A stretch of 64,000 nt of DNA from Anastrepha obliqua (Eukaryota > Arthropoda > Insecta > Diptera > Tephritidae): the NCBI RefSeq assembly GCF_027943255.1, contig NC_072893.1, positions 121,519,784 through 121,583,783 of the forward strand, in the 5' to 3' direction. A model generated the notes under the pieces. The model searched no databases. It was given only the letters and a program-made list of their open reading frames with translations, and was not told the DNA's origin. The position numbers and the translations under genes are program-made. Shown here piece after piece: positions 1-11,432 of this stretch. The number at the start of each line of letters is the position of its first letter. Within the stretch, counting starts at the first letter, position 1.

Positions 1-175
1 CATATTTATGTATGTCAGATTATGCCTCTGTGAATGCCCTGCCCTATGAAAGGAAAGAATGTTAACCCTGAGCAAACCACTGTTCGAGAGTCTCGAACAA
101 CTGTCTGGCTTAGATGCCAAAAATCTAATAAGATTCATAAACCGCTAGCTGGATTCTGGATGACTCATCACTTCA
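1..175 (+). pseudogene. 3' end of a non-LTR retrotransposon (Cys-rich C-terminus)
   Basis: Read with one frame break, this stretch gives LCLCECPAL followed by KERMLTLSKPLFESLEQLSG and FIN, then stops. This resembles the end of a LINE polyprotein: a CCHC-like cluster after RNase H, followed by a short helical tail. It is followed by the ACTAACCAACCAACC tail common to such elements. The copy is truncated by the window edge and looks dead. A related end is seen at 8640-8875. The call is moderate because only about 50 codons are visible. Confidence 0.45.
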
Positions 176-549
176 AACAACTAACCAACCAACCATATCA
201 GATCTAAATAAGGTGACCGAGCATGACGTATACCAAGTTTGGGCGATTTTTTTGAGTCATTGAGGATTTACCCAAAAGCGGGCGATTTTTTTTTTTTGGT
301 TCATCATTTATACTACTATACATCTGGGTAGTTTTGCTTTGTTGATCGCATAGATATCAAGTTTTTTTCTCTCTTTTTTTAGTTACCGTTATACCGAGGT
401 GTGCGTGGTTATTGGCCGATTTCGCCAATTTTCTCTACCAAACTACCTGAGACAATGTATCGATATTCCCCTTATAAACGTACTCGGGATTTTTTAGCAA
501 TTTCAAACTTGCACTTTTTTATACCAAAATGTAGTAAACTACGAAACTA

Positions 550-1840
550 TTGGGAGGTTGAATTAGTTTTAAAGGTTTTTTTCGAAGATTTGGGGCTTTA
601 TTGTGAAAAAAACGGTACAAAATATTTTATTCGAAGTATTGGCCATCGCTAGCTACAACTTTCGCCCATCTTTCGGGCAATTTCCGGATGCCGTTTCTCC
701 AAAATTCTGGCCGCTGCTTGGCTATCCATGACTCAACCCATATTTTGGTAGCCTCGTACGAGGAGAACCGCTGGTCCGAGAGACTCATCGAGACTCATAT
801 GCCGGAACAAATGATAATCGGAGGGAGCTATGTCTGGACTATACGGCGGGTGGGGTAACACTTCCCAGCCAAGCGTTCCAAGGTATTTTTTGACAGGTTG
901 AGCAATATGCGGCCGAGCGTTGTCATATTGCAAAATAACCTTGTCGTGCCTTTTTACCGTTTCCGGCCGTTTTTCTCTCAATGCCCGGCTTAAACGCATC
1001 AATTGCAGTCGGTAACGATCCCCCGTGATTGTTTCGCCCGGTTGGAGCAGCTCAAAATATACGACGCCGACCTGATCCCACCAAATGCAGAGCATGATTT
1101 TCTTGCCGTGAATATTCTGCTTGGCCGTCGACGTTGATGCGTGGCCGGGCAAACCCCATGATTTTTTGCGTTTTGGGTTATCGTAGTGGATCCATTTTTC
1201 GTCGCCAGTCACCACCCGATGCAAAAAACCCTTCCGATTTTGTCGCTAGATCAGCAATTCGCACGTAAAAAATCGCCGTTCGACGTCGCGCAGCTTCAAT
1301 TCGTTGGGGACCCAATGTCCTTGCTTTTGGATCATTCCCATCGCTTTTAGACGCTTGCAAACGGTTGATTTATCAACGCCCAATGATTCAGCAAGCTCTT
1401 CTTGGGTTTGGCACGAGTCCTCGTTTACCAATTCCCCCAATTCCGCGTCCTCGAACTTTTTGGGCTGGCCAAGACGCTCCTTGTCTTCGGTGTAAAAATC
1501 ACCACTTTTGAATAGTCGAAACCAGTACTCACATGTTGAAATCGACGGAGTATGGTCTGGGTAGGCCTCCTGCAGCAATTCACGGGCTTGTGCTGTATTT
1601 TTTTTCAAATTGAAGCAGAAAAGCAAAGCTTCCCGCAAATTGCGTTTCGACGGCACGAAAGTTGACATACTCGGACCACGAAAACACTGCGTTGTTTATA
1701 CTTCAGCGAAATGACAGATACTGATAAACAAAGCCTAGGGATGAGGCTTTGTCATGAATATATATTCAGTATTGCCAACGCGATAAAGTGATAAATAGCG
1801 CCATCTTTGTGTCACCTTTAAAACTAATTCAACCTCCTAA
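550..1840 (-). mobile_element. mariner element, mauritiana-like
   Basis: The terminal inverted repeats start TTGGGAGGTTGAATTAGTTT at 550 and, on the other strand, TTAGGAGGTTGAATTAGTTT ending at 1840. Both ends abut a TA dinucleotide (548-549 and 1841-1842), the usual mariner target duplication. The length of 1291 bp fits a full-size mariner (about 1.3 kb). It holds one transposase reading frame on the minus strand. The inverted repeats still match over about 26 bases, so the insertion is not very old, although the gene is broken. Confidence 0.92.
627..1668 (-). pseudogene. mariner (DD34D) transposase, broken
   Basis: Cut-and-paste transposase of the mariner family. The N-terminal half (1668 to 1246) is a helix-turn-helix DNA-binding region: MSTFVPSKRNLREALLF, then a second HTH around VDKSTVCKRLKAMG and the linker WVPNEL. 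A TAG stop follows CELLI. The same frame then continues with the catalytic core: first Asp in TGDEKWIHYDNPKRK, second Asp in YDNARPH, third Asp in SPDIAPSDYHLF, a DD34D layout. Near position 770 a frameshift ends the frame, and the expected C-terminus (RFSSYEA, PERWAKVVASDGQYFE, stop at 627-629) is read in another frame. The residues resemble Mos1, so mauritiana subfamily is likely. One stop and one frameshift make it inactive. Confidence 0.9.
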
Positions 1841-1937
1841 TACATACCAAAAAATTTTCTAAAACCTCTACTTAAAAACTGTGGAATTGGGACGAAATTT
1901 TTTTTTTTTTTTGTATATAACTTTAAAATTGCTTTTA

Positions 1938-2115
1938 CAGTATAACCTCTCCTAACAGACACCTCTATTAGCCGAACACCTCCTTTGAGCGAACATTTTT
2001 TCCTATACTATTAAATCGTATATATCGGAAGAAGTTACTCCCTTTCGAGTGAACACCTTTCTTTGCCGGACAAAAGCTGACTGACGGGAGTGTCCGTCCA
2101 AGCGAGGTTGCACTG
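1938..2115. mobile_element. pogo/Tigger-type MITE
   Basis: A 178-bp unit begins CAGTATAACCTCTCCTAACA and ends GTCCAAGCGAGGTTGCACTG, so the ends are imperfect inverted repeats (CAGT..AACCTC..). TA lies on both sides (1936-1937, 2116-2117). CAGT ends with TA duplications are typical of pogo-group elements. There is no coding capacity. The internal part repeats forms of GAACACCT. Confidence 0.65.
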
Positions 2116-3540
2116 TATAAAGTTTTTGTTACACAATAAACTATACTTTCATAAAAAAATAGTAAAAGTTTAAAAAATAATAAATAAAAATTTCAGAAAA
2201 TTAAATATAAAACTAAAAAAAAAATTAAGATCTTTCAGGTCGCAGTGTCAGAGAGAGACTGAATTGGAGGAGGATTGTTGATGAAGCTATGGTATACTAC
2301 AGACTGTAAAGCTAAGAGTGAGAGAGAGAGAGAGAGAGGTCGCAGTGGTTAATCCCCTCGTAACAATAATAAAAGCATTTATAAGCAAATAAAATTATCA
2401 TAAAAGAGAGCAGCAGTTTCAGTACTATCTCAAAGATACATTAAGTTACTCTGAGTGACTGCAACGTTGTATGGCAAAGACTTTTATACTTTCGCCATAT
2501 CAAAGAATACTTTTCTAATCAGAAAAACATCGCGGTTCATGAAAACAGGGGAACACCAGCCACCTCTACGGGCAAAACGGTTGACAATGTTTTACTTTTC
2601 CAATACTTCGAATCAACTTTCGCTAATACGCAACTACAAATAAGCGATGGGTAATTCTTTAAATTCGTTAATCGATACAATTTATCAATTTGGACTAAAC
2701 ACAGAACTACGCATGAGTTTTAGCTTCAAATTCAAACCATTCAATACAAAGTATGTACATTTAAATATTTCACCTTCATCTTTACCTTCCTTTTTGAATT
2801 CCTTTTGTTTTTTGCCATTTTTCGCCGTTAATCTAATCTATGTTAACATAAGCCCACTAATTTATCACATACTCTCGGTAATATGTTTGTAAACGCAAAG
2901 TGTTGTTGTATATACATGGAACCCATTGTATTGTATTGGCAAACAATGCAGGCAAGGTATTGATATTACTCACTAATTGACGTCGCATTGCATAATAATA
3001 TTGTAAGATATGAAAATCAAAACTATTCAAACATTGGCTCATCATCAAACTAGCTGTGTTTGTGTACATTTTGTATGTATGTATATGTAATAAAAAGAAT
3101 AATACTGATAAGAATAACAAAAGCAAAAAGGGGTTCGTGCATGAGCACAACTGGTAGCCACAGCGACCGACTCAATTATTGCACAGGTGTCATTGATTAT
3201 TATACATACATACATACATACTTGTATGTTGGAATGTATGCATTTGCACATTCGTGCATGTGTATGTAACCCATGTGCAAAAATAGAGGAAATTGCATTT
3301 GAGGTATTGCAGTAGCTTCCAAGCTGAGTCTGCACCCTGTTAACTTTCTGAAAACAACAACATATCGAATAACCACAGAAGGGGAGAACAATATGAATGG
3401 TGACTTATGAATATAGGTATGCTGCAGGTGTTGCAGATGCAATTAAATATAACGACGACGACTGCCAATGCAAAAGCAATGACGCCTTGCAATATTTTAT
3501 GCATACAATAAAATACGGTGGAATAAAATATAATATAATA
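2116..3540. other. Non-coding, microsatellite-bearing
   Basis: No convincing gene was seen. It contains a GA microsatellite at about 2319-2338 and CATA/TATG-type runs around 3070-3090 and 3200-3270. The open frames here are short, AT-driven and overlap on both strands without recognisable motifs. Confidence 0.5.
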
Positions 3541-3720
3541 AAAAAACATCCGTAAAAAAATTTAAAGGAATGAAAAATAAATTAAATTAAATACAATAAA
3601 CCCAGAATTAAATAATAAAATATGAAATAAAAAACAATTAAATAAAATACAATACAAAACAAAATAAAATAAAATATATAAAATTTAATTAAATTAAATA
3701 AACAAAATAAATATAAAAAA
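3541..3720. repeat. A/AAT/AAAT low-complexity tract
   Basis: About 180 bp are made almost only of A and T, with AAAATAAAAT-like motifs. It cannot code for a protein of normal composition. Confidence 0.7.
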
Positions 3721-4654
3721 CAGTTCGGTTCATTAATAGCAAAATTTATTTTTTACGCTCTTTTCGTAGGCAGTTAGGAAAAGTAAAAGACAAAAAAATT
3801 AGACTCAAATCAAAATAAGGGCAAGGTAACAAAAAATTTGTATAATGTGATGAGTCAACTCTCAATAAATAGTGTTGCCTTTTTTCACGAGTTGGTCTTG
3901 ATTTGTGCTTTTTTTGGTAATTTTCAAATTTTCTATGGGTACATTCCCTGGAAGCACGCCGTTGCTGATGTGAGTCATGAATTCACACTGTTGAAAGCTT
4001 AATTACGATAATATCGCACACATGAGCTATTTTATTTACTGTAGTTATCATTATAAAAATAATAAATATTTTATCAGTGCTTGTAGATTTAATAGTAATT
4101 AGAGGTACCTTCGAAGCGAGAGAGAGTTTTTGCTGACCATATATAGTAAAATAGCTCAACTAATTATTTAAAAATAATAATGCAAATTTGCATGGAAAAA
4201 TAAACAAACTTTCTTTTACTGATAAGCAGTAAAAAAACAATGTTGGCTTTATAGAAACATTTTTTAACGCGAAGTGTTAATTGTAGATAAGATGCGCAAA
4301 ATATAGCTAGGAAAATATGTTTGGGTTAGGGTGTTTACTTGGTACATATCTATGTATGTACCAGACTATTTAAGGCGAATTGTAGAGGAAAAGAATATAG
4401 TAGTCGCAAACATAAGAATAGTGAGATTCTTATGCATAAATAAATATATTTTTTATTAATTAATATATGCCAGACATTTAATATTCTGCACACAAAAAAA
4501 TAGTAACAACACACGTATGGAATTTTGTTTCCGGACAAACTAGCAAGTACAGCAGCCAGACGACATTAAGTCCATTGTACTGCACTCGGGTTCCCCTTTG
4601 GGAAATAGCTCGATATACAGAATAAGGATGTTAATGGAAGTTTCACACAAAGAA
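3721..4654. other. Non-coding, nothing recognised
   Basis: AT-rich single-copy-looking sequence. I see no gene, RNA or terminal repeat. A short block rich in G and C (about 4570-4615) directly precedes the A-rich array. Confidence 0.4.
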
Positions 4655-5690
4655 ATTGGAAATGAAAAAAAAATTGGAAAAGAAAAAAATCAGAAAAGAG
4701 AAAAAAAAAAATTAGAAAAGAAAACAAAATTGAAAAAAAAAAATGGCAAAGAATAAACTCAAAAACAAAAAACTTGGAAAAAAACAAAAATGGAAAAGAA
4801 AACAAAATTGGAAAAGAAAACAAAATTGGAAAAGAAAAAAATATTGGAAAAAAAGTCTAAAACAAAAACCGGAAAAGAAAGAAAAAATTGGAGGAGAAAA
4901 TAAATTTAAAAAAATGGAAAAGAAAAACAAAACTGAAAAAAAGAAATTGGAAAAGAATAAACTGAAAACCAAAAAAAAATTGGAAAAGATAAAAGTTAAA
5001 AACAAAAAAAATTGGAAAAGGAAAAAATTGGAAAAGGAAAAAAATTCGAGAAGAAAAAAAAAAACATTTGGAAAAGAAAAAAAAAAAACAATTGGAAGAG
5101 AAAAAAACCCCAAAAAATTGGAAAAGAAACAAAACAAAAAACAAATTGTAAAAAAAAGGAAAAAAACAAAAAACAAATTGGAAAAGAACAAAAAAAACAA
5201 AAAAAATGGAAAAGAAAAGAAAAAACTTTGTTAAAATTATATTTTATTACTAAGAAAGGTTGAGTATAAAAATAGAATAAAAAAATAAATAGAAAAGAAA
5301 AGAAACAAAACAAAAAACAAATTGCAAAAAAAAGAAAAAACGAAAAAAAAATTGGAAAAAAAAAAAAAATTTGGAAAAGAAAACAAAAAACTTTGGGAAA
5401 AACTTTGTTAAAATTATATTTTATTACTCTTAAACCTTGAGTATAAAATAGAATAAAAAAATAAATAGAAAAGAAAAGAAACAAAACAAAAAACAAATTG
5501 GAAAAATGGAAAAAAACAAAAAAAAAATTGGAAAAGAAAAAAAAACAAAAAAAAATTGGAAAAGAAAAAAAAACAAAAAAAAATTGGAAAAGAAAACAAA
5601 AAACTTTGGGGAAAACTTTGTTAAAATTATATTTTATTACTAATAAACGTTGAGTATAAAAATATAATAAAAATTTTTAGCCTGAGAACC
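4655..5690. repeat. A-rich minisatellite with higher-order repeat
   Basis: Dozens of copies of a short unit close to AATTGGAAAAGAAAAC make up 4655-5220. From 5220 a longer unit of 180-210 bp appears three times (starts near 5225, 5403 and 5616). Each starts ACTTTGTTAAAATTATATTT and then runs through GAGTATAAAA into the AATTGGAAAAG units. The long Lys-rich or Phe-rich open frames on the two strands are products of this composition, not genes. Confidence 0.85.
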
Positions 5691-5790
5691 AAAATCTCAG
5701 AAACAAATTAAGATAATAGAGTAATCCTATATCGTTACTTGTTACTCAATATTTCTTTCATGAGCATTTTATTTTTTCACAACTATTTTG

Positions 5791-6101
5791 GCGGCCGCCT
5801 TAACTGAATGGATTGGTGCGTGACTAAAATTCGAAGTTCAGAGAGAACGTTGGTTCGGGTCTCCGCTAAACACCAAAATAAAAACAAGTTTTTTCTAATA
5901 ACGGTCGCCCCCCCCCCCACAGGCTATGGCAAACCTTCGAGTGAATTTCTGCCATGCAAAAGCTCCTATTAAAAAGTATCTGCCTTTCGCAGTCGGCTCA
6001 AAATTGTAGGTCCCACCATTTGTGGAACAATAACAAGACGCACGTCACAAATTGGAGGAGGAGCCCGGCCAAACACCCAAAAAGGGTGGAAAGACCAATT
6101 A
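5791..6101 (+). mobile_element. tRNA-derived SINE, copy A (degenerate)
   Basis: The 5' part is tRNA-like: an A-box-like block (TTAACTGAATGGATTGG) and a B-box-like block (GGTTCGGGTCTC), sites for RNA polymerase III. The body shares the blocks CGGTCGCC, GGCAAACCTTCGAGTG, TTTCTGCCATG, GTCGGCT, GTAGGTCCC and GGAGGAGGAGC with the copies at 44363 and 55927. It ends near CACCCAAAAAGGGTGG and a T-rich tail. A run of ten C's and several substitutions mark it as older than the other copies. It is non-coding. Confidence 0.85.
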
Positions 6102-6905
6102 TTTATTTGTTGTTTTTTTTATTTTTCTAGCGGCTTAATAAACAAATGATTAAACTTTTATTTTTTATTTCAATTTTTTCCATATATGTTATTTTTACTT
6201 ATTTTTTATTTTTTCATTTTCTTTTCATTTTTTATTTCAATTTATTTATTTTTTTTTTCATTTTCATAGTATAAAAATAAGCATTACCGCGCTGAGCGTC
6301 AAAATAAAAAATAATCAACTAATATTATTGTGCAAAAAAAAAATAATAATAAAATTACAATGATTATTTACAAATAGTATTAATTATACAATACATTTTT
6401 ATTTTATTTCAATTTTTTAAATATATTTTATTTATTTATTTTTTGATTTTATTATTTCAATTTATTTTTATTTTCTTCATTTTTTATTTCCATTTATTTT
6501 TATTTTTATTTTTTTTTATGGCAGTTTTTTATTTATTTTTTCTTTTTTATAGTATAAAAATAAGAGTTAATTTTTTTTCATTTTTATTTCAATTTATTTT
6601 TATTCTTTTTTTAATTTTTTATTCAAATTTTTTTTCTTCAATTAATTTTTTTTTCATTTTCATAGTATAAAAATAAGCATTACCGTTGAGCGTCAAAATA
6701 AAATATAATCAACTAATATTATTGTGCAAAAAATATATTAAAATTACAATGATTATATACAAAAAATAATAGTTATAAATTTTTGTTTTATATAAGTTTT
6801 TTAAATATATTTCATTTATTTATTTTTTTATTATTTTTTGATTTTTTTTCATATATTATTTTATTTCAATTTATTAATTTTTTTATTCCTATTTATATAT
6901 AATAG
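6102..6905. repeat. AT-rich array with a 394-bp tandem duplication
   Basis: T-rich sequence (ATTTTTTATTTC motifs) encloses a block near 6268-6425 that recurs at about 6661-6815. Both copies read CATAGTATAAAAATAAGCAT, then GAGCGTCAAAATAAA, ATAATCAACTAATATTATTG and an AT-rich stretch. GAGCGTCAAAATAAA is identical to part of the inverted repeat of the Tc1 element at 49125, so these blocks may be eroded Tc1 ends. Confidence 0.6.
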
Positions 6906-8280
6906 TTTTATATTTGAGATTTGGTTAAAAAAATTATTTTAAGCATCTTGAATTTTCGATATTTATTAGACCCAAAATTCTATTTGAAATACACTGGTTC
7001 CCACTCCGTGTCTGATAAAGGCGAACCCCAAGCATGAAATATTTTCGTAAGCAATGTAAATCTGCTATTATTACCCTACTGAGAGTGAAGACAACGCTTC
7101 TTAGCGCGCTTTCAATAACTAAACGATAACTTAAATGACTCACACGCATAACGAATGTTAAGAAAATATTAACACAGCAAAGTTTAGTAGAAAAAATAAA
7201 AAAAGGTTGTAAAACAGCAGAAACCGGTCAATCTCTCAATAGCGACGCCAATGCCGCGTACAATGAATGTTAAAAAAGAAGCAAAATCAAGAGAGATATA
7301 AAAAATAGTCATTTTATACGTATGCTTCTTCGCCTATACATATACATGTAATATATACATACATATGTATGTTGCATGCAACGGTCATTGTTTTCCAGCC
7401 ATGACTGTTTTTTGTTGAAATAAGTTTTGCCTGTTATAAATTTTTTACTCTGTGCGAACTTTTGAATCTCCCCTTTTTTGAGAATGTGGCCAATAGTGGC
7501 AGAATGACAAAAGATATGACGGCATCCCCAGAACATGCGAATTCAGATAATGAACGAGGGAAGCAAAAGCGAAAACAAATCAACATTGTGCGATCATCAA
7601 CCGACGTGTATAAGTCGTCGAAGGCATGGCGGCTAAAGACCACAAAAAAGGCAGTTGTGCTAATAATCATGGAAGATGGACGATTTTGATGCAGAAAAAA
7701 GAATAGCAGACATAGGTCACACTAAAATTATTGAGAATGGTGTGTATGTATGGGTAAGTTTTTCTTTTTTTTCTTTTTTTTTTGCGTATCAATGTGGGGA
7801 ATCGCACAGAACGTCAAGCAGAATCGCGTTTGCTACGATCGTCGTTTGAATGAATCGCGGTAAATTAGTTTTGGTATCTACTTTGCTTTATTCTAGTTTT
7901 GCTTTGCTTTATGCGATGTCATTTCGAACATTTGTATCTCTACGGTAAGTTCAAGAGAATTCAGAATTCAGAATCCACAACTTTAAAATGCTATCCTTTT
8001 TCTCCTGTTTAATGCTCGCAATGCTCAGACGTGCGGGCACACGCAATTCCTTGAGTTGGATGAATGAATGAGAATAAGCATGAGTTATGGACTCCGACCC
8101 CACAGCCTGTTTTCCCCTCCACACATCGCAGTAGTTTATCCGAGCCCAGTTCTCTCAATAAACCTAAGACGGAGATAGGTTGGGCTGAGCCATGTGCCTT
8201 TCCTCCGGCTGAGATATCTAATTTTTCTTTACGTTATAGGATCAAACTCGAGAACAAGGTGTGTTGTAGTTTCCGGGGAC
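6906..8280. other. Non-coding; one unassigned open stretch
   Basis: No recognised gene. A plus-strand open frame (7462-7689, containing RGKQKRKQ) has more balanced base composition than its surroundings. A possible splice donor (GGGTAAGT) lies further down at 7752. No known domain is visible, so it is left as unassigned. A TATG microsatellite is present near 7355-7370. Confidence 0.35.
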
Positions 8281-8284
8281 AGAT

Positions 8285-8875
8285 CACAACACCACACTTT
8301 GTTGGGTCCTCGGCCACTCTGGAGTGGATGGAAACGAAAGAGCGGATGAGTGTACAAGAAAAAACTCTGATCTTGGCCTTCAGCGAGTGGTAGAGGATAT
8401 AAGCATTCCTCTAAACGAAGTCCATACTGCGATTGACCTGAGCGCAATCGCTGAAACCAATAGAAGGTGGTCTCGGACTACTAACTGCAGAGTCTCCAAA
8501 GCCCGCTGGCCAAAACTGAATCTTAAAAGGACAAAATGTCTGTTTGAATTCAACAGATCAACTATTGGCGTCCTCATAGGCGTTCTAACTAAATAGTGCA
8601 GTTGGCACCCTAGCCAGTAGATTGGGTATATCTTCTGCAGTAGTTGTGGAGGTGAAGAAGAAATTGAGTCGGTACAATACCTCCTCTGTGAATGTGCTGC
8701 ACTTCAAAGAAGCCGTGCCAAATATCTTTGCGATTATTTCTTTGAAGACCTGGGGTTCCAGTTACCCTCTTCAAAAAATCTAAGCGGTTTAAGCAACTTT
8801 GTAGATAGAAATCAAATGCAGATATCGCAATGGGCCTTAGGGTCATTGAGTGTTTCACCAACGAGTAACCTAACC
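8285..8875 (+). pseudogene. LINE fragment: RNase H end and C-terminal Cys region
   Basis: From 8285 the frame reads CWVLGHSGVDGNERADE, the last conserved block of an RNase H domain (GHSGxxGNExAD) as found in I/R1/Loa/Jockey-like non-LTR retrotransposons. It goes on through ETNRRW and CRVSKARWPKLN to a stop at 8596. In another frame, 8640-8870 gives CSSCGGEEEIESVQYLLCEC and then LQRSRA, the Cys-rich C-terminal motif. At least one frameshift separates the two. The upstream endonuclease and reverse transcriptase are missing. The tail has AACCTAACCAAC. It is dead and 5' truncated. Confidence 0.7.
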
Positions 8876-8964
8876 AACTAATCATACTTTAATCTTGTCA
8901 AGAACACCTCGCAAAAAATCCATACAACAAATCCTTATTTTAAAGCGACAACACAAAAAATAAT

Positions 8965-10655
8965 TGTATCAGTGCACATCCAATAGCTCCATCAGCATTG
9001 GGAAGATCATCTCTGAGCCGTTTAATACAGATTTCCATTTTCATGGTGGAAAAGTTTGCTCGAGCTGCAGAACAAAATCGCTCAGGCTCCATATTTTATA
9101 GAAGCATACAGTTCTTGACCTATACTGGTATCAAAAAGCTCAACAACGGCAGACGTTAGTGCTTGCCTCTATCCAAAAGTAAAAAAAAAAACAAAGCGAA
9201 TGTGTCTGAAGATGAACAAGCGCACGAAATATCTCTTGTCATCAAGTGAAGCCTCAGGGAGTCTCTGTCGAGGACCACCTGCACTGTTGACAGTGATACT
9301 TTTGAAATAGTAAATAAATTCTTTAACTTGGGGAGCAACAATAACAGCGATAATAAATCTGGCAGCGAATCTCTTTTACCATCTTTTCTATTGTGCCAGA
9401 TATCTGCTCTTTCTATTCCACGATCGCCACATCCGATGAGCTAAAAGCGACCATTCGATTGCATGGAAAAATAATTAAACTGCGCAAAGGGAATGAGTAC
9501 CAAAAGTCGATTCTACGTTACGATCCAGACAGAAATCCGGTCAAGAACTGTAGCTTCAGCAGCACTCCCCAAACATTTATGGGGAATTGTCGAGTCGTTA
9601 CAACAATAATTACAGCTGCATGAAACATCAAAAGTAATCGGCGAAGTCGCTGTCGGCTAATTCAAATTTGTTTATGGATACAAAAGTTCCAGCACTGAAA
9701 CTAAGCGATGTGGTACCAACTGATAGCGACAGATGAGAGAATTCAATATCAAGAACTCTACGTCGTCTGGGGTTTCTACGGCATTAACCGAAAATCAGAA
9801 TACCTTCAAAAGCCGAGTTTTCACGCTATTTTTTATCTCCATCTTGATGAATTCGCAGAAATAGAGAAGCCTAGAATTGTATACCGCCTCTGAACAGTAC
9901 AAGTTTGCTATTGCTACCCTGGAACAGCCGCTATTAGAAAAGAGTTTTTCCTATTATTTGATGTTTCATGCTCAAAATGGGCTTCGAAGCATTAATCCGA
10001 ACGGTAGTCATACACATACCCGTTCCCCCGACAGTCGATTCTACGTTACTGGAATGACGACAAGCACTGTTGCTCCGCTTCAGTAGCAATACTCAAAAGT
10101 TTATGGGAAATTGTTTTATGGCGCATTCATTAGAAGTGGTGGCACTAGACCAACAACAATGTTTTGTACGTTTGATGTGAAAGCAAATTATTGGAAAAGT
10201 AGAAAACAAAGAATGAATTCGCCTGTTTCATTCTGGACTGACAGCCACATGAACATGGCGAAAGAAAAAAAAACAAATCAGCTGATTTACCGATACCACC
10301 TTTAATAGATAAGCCTTGACGACAACCTACTAGAATTTACTGGTAGCTCAAGCAACGCAGATTTAGCACATCGAGTACAGTTCCAGCAGCTCCATTGGCT
10401 AGGTCATGTCGTACGAACCATGTGTGCATTGAAAAAATTCAATGGGTTGGTGCAAAAGAATATGAAGATTTCCTCTGTGTAGAAAATACCAAGCGAAGAT
10501 AGAATTGGTTAGACTTAGTGTTTTTTTATTGTAACTTACGTCAGTTGACATCAAGAAAAAGAAGTGGCTGACGCATTTTGTTGAACTCCACCAAAATCGC
10601 TTAGGCGATTACTCTGCCAAAACGGGAAGAAGAATAAGACATTGATGGACACTTT
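8965..10655 (+). pseudogene. Highly decayed RTE-like LINE copy
   Basis: Short blocks align in order with the better copy at 29018-30955. Examples are GGGAAGATCATCTCTGAGCC (compare GGGAAGGACCTCTCCGAGCC), CGCTCAGGC..ATATTTTATA, GCGAATGTGTCTGAAGATGA, TTGACAGT..TTTGAAATAGT and ACATCCGATGA. At 10390-10640 there is GGCTAGGTCATGTCGTACGA and GCATTTTGTTGAACTC. No open reading frame survives. A MITE is inserted at 10117-10318, and a short block (CGATTCTACGTTAC) occurs twice near 9509 and 10034, suggesting internal duplication. Boundaries are approximate. Confidence 0.6.
10117..10318 (-). mobile_element. hAT-like MITE, family M1 (reverse copy)
   Basis: Reverse-oriented copy of the unit also seen at 34149, 35540 and 40451. 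It starts GGCGCATTCATTAGAAGTGG and ends ATACCACCTTTAATAGATAA then GCCTTG. It shares the internal AAATCAGCTGATTT palindrome and the ACTAGACCAACAACAATGTT block. It sits inside the decayed LINE. It is non-coding, and its target duplication cannot be read. Confidence 0.75.
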
Positions 10656-11019
10656 TCGCATTAGAAATGAGTGCCAAAATTGAGATGGTATTTGTGTTTT
10701 CAATAAAAGAAAAAAACTTTATTTCTTAGCCAACTGCATGAAGAGGTTGTGGTAGTGGATGACACAAAAAATGTATCGAACAAAACATGTCCATTAGCCA
10801 AGAAAAATGGTAAAGAAACGGTAAACAAGTTACAAAATAGATGTATGTACCGGGTGCTTTTTTAGGAGCTGGAGAGCTTAGAATGATAATACAAAACAGA
10901 AATATTTTTGGCATGAATTTTTTTTTTAATAGAATCTGGCAGATAATTTTGTGACATTTACTTTTTTAGTATTGCAACCAGCATATGTCCGATGTGGCTA
11001 CGAGTTACATAGTCCACTC
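10656..11019. other. Non-coding, nothing recognised
   Basis: AT-rich sequence between two transposon remnants; no motif supports a gene here. Confidence 0.4.
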
Positions 11020-11300
11020 AATCAATCCAATTTTTGACTACTGAAAAAAATAATAAATCTGAATAATAAATCTAAATGAGCCCGATCAGCAAAAATACGA
11101 CGTAAATGATGGTTATTTGACTTGAATTTTTGCACGAGCTGTATTTTATAGGCACGTAAGCCAAGATCCTTACGTAAAATTTTCCACGTAGTCGAGAGAC
11201 GAAGGTCAACAAATTGAGAACGACGACGAATCGACATTTTGGCGGCTTCTTCAACAGGTCGCGAACAGATTCATTTCTTTCAAAGTAAATTTCCACAATT
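11020..11300 (-). pseudogene. DDE transposase fragment (same family as 51589 element)
   Basis: The minus-strand frame 11237-11022 reads SIRRRSQFVDLRLSTTWKIL then RKDLGLRAYKIQLVQKFK and LRRIFADRA. This matches the linker between the HTH and the catalytic domain in the Tc1/mariner-related transposases whose N-terminus begins MERYTLEQRL, seen at 51699. It runs into IIFFSSQ, where a IIFSDEAHF block with the first Asp would be expected, so the first catalytic residue is not preserved. No terminal repeats were found. It is a relic. Confidence 0.6.
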
Positions 11301-11432
11301 TGGAAGAGTTGCTTTTGGTCAACAAATTAAGAACGACGACGAATCGACATTTCGGCGGCTTCTTCAACACTTCGCTCTATAAACTTCGCGAGCAGAAGTT
11401 TTTTTTTTTTCAAAGTAAATTTCCACAATTTG
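11203..11432. repeat. Imperfect tandem duplication, about 118 bp
   Basis: CAACAAATTGAGAACGACGA at 11208 recurs as CAACAAATTAAGAACGACGA at 11320. Both run through CGAATCGACATTT..GGCGGCTTCTTCAACA into CAAAGTAAATTTCCACAATT. The duplicate lies at the N-terminal side of the transposase fragment. Confidence 0.75.

Noticed and set aside
4573..4615. Block before the A-rich array looks a little like 12290-12335 before another A-rich array
   Set aside because: The alignment needs several gaps and may be chance.
4743..5234. 163-codon Lys-rich frame on plus and 160-166-codon Phe-rich frames on minus
   Set aside because: They follow from the A-rich minisatellite; composition is unlike any protein and both strands are open.
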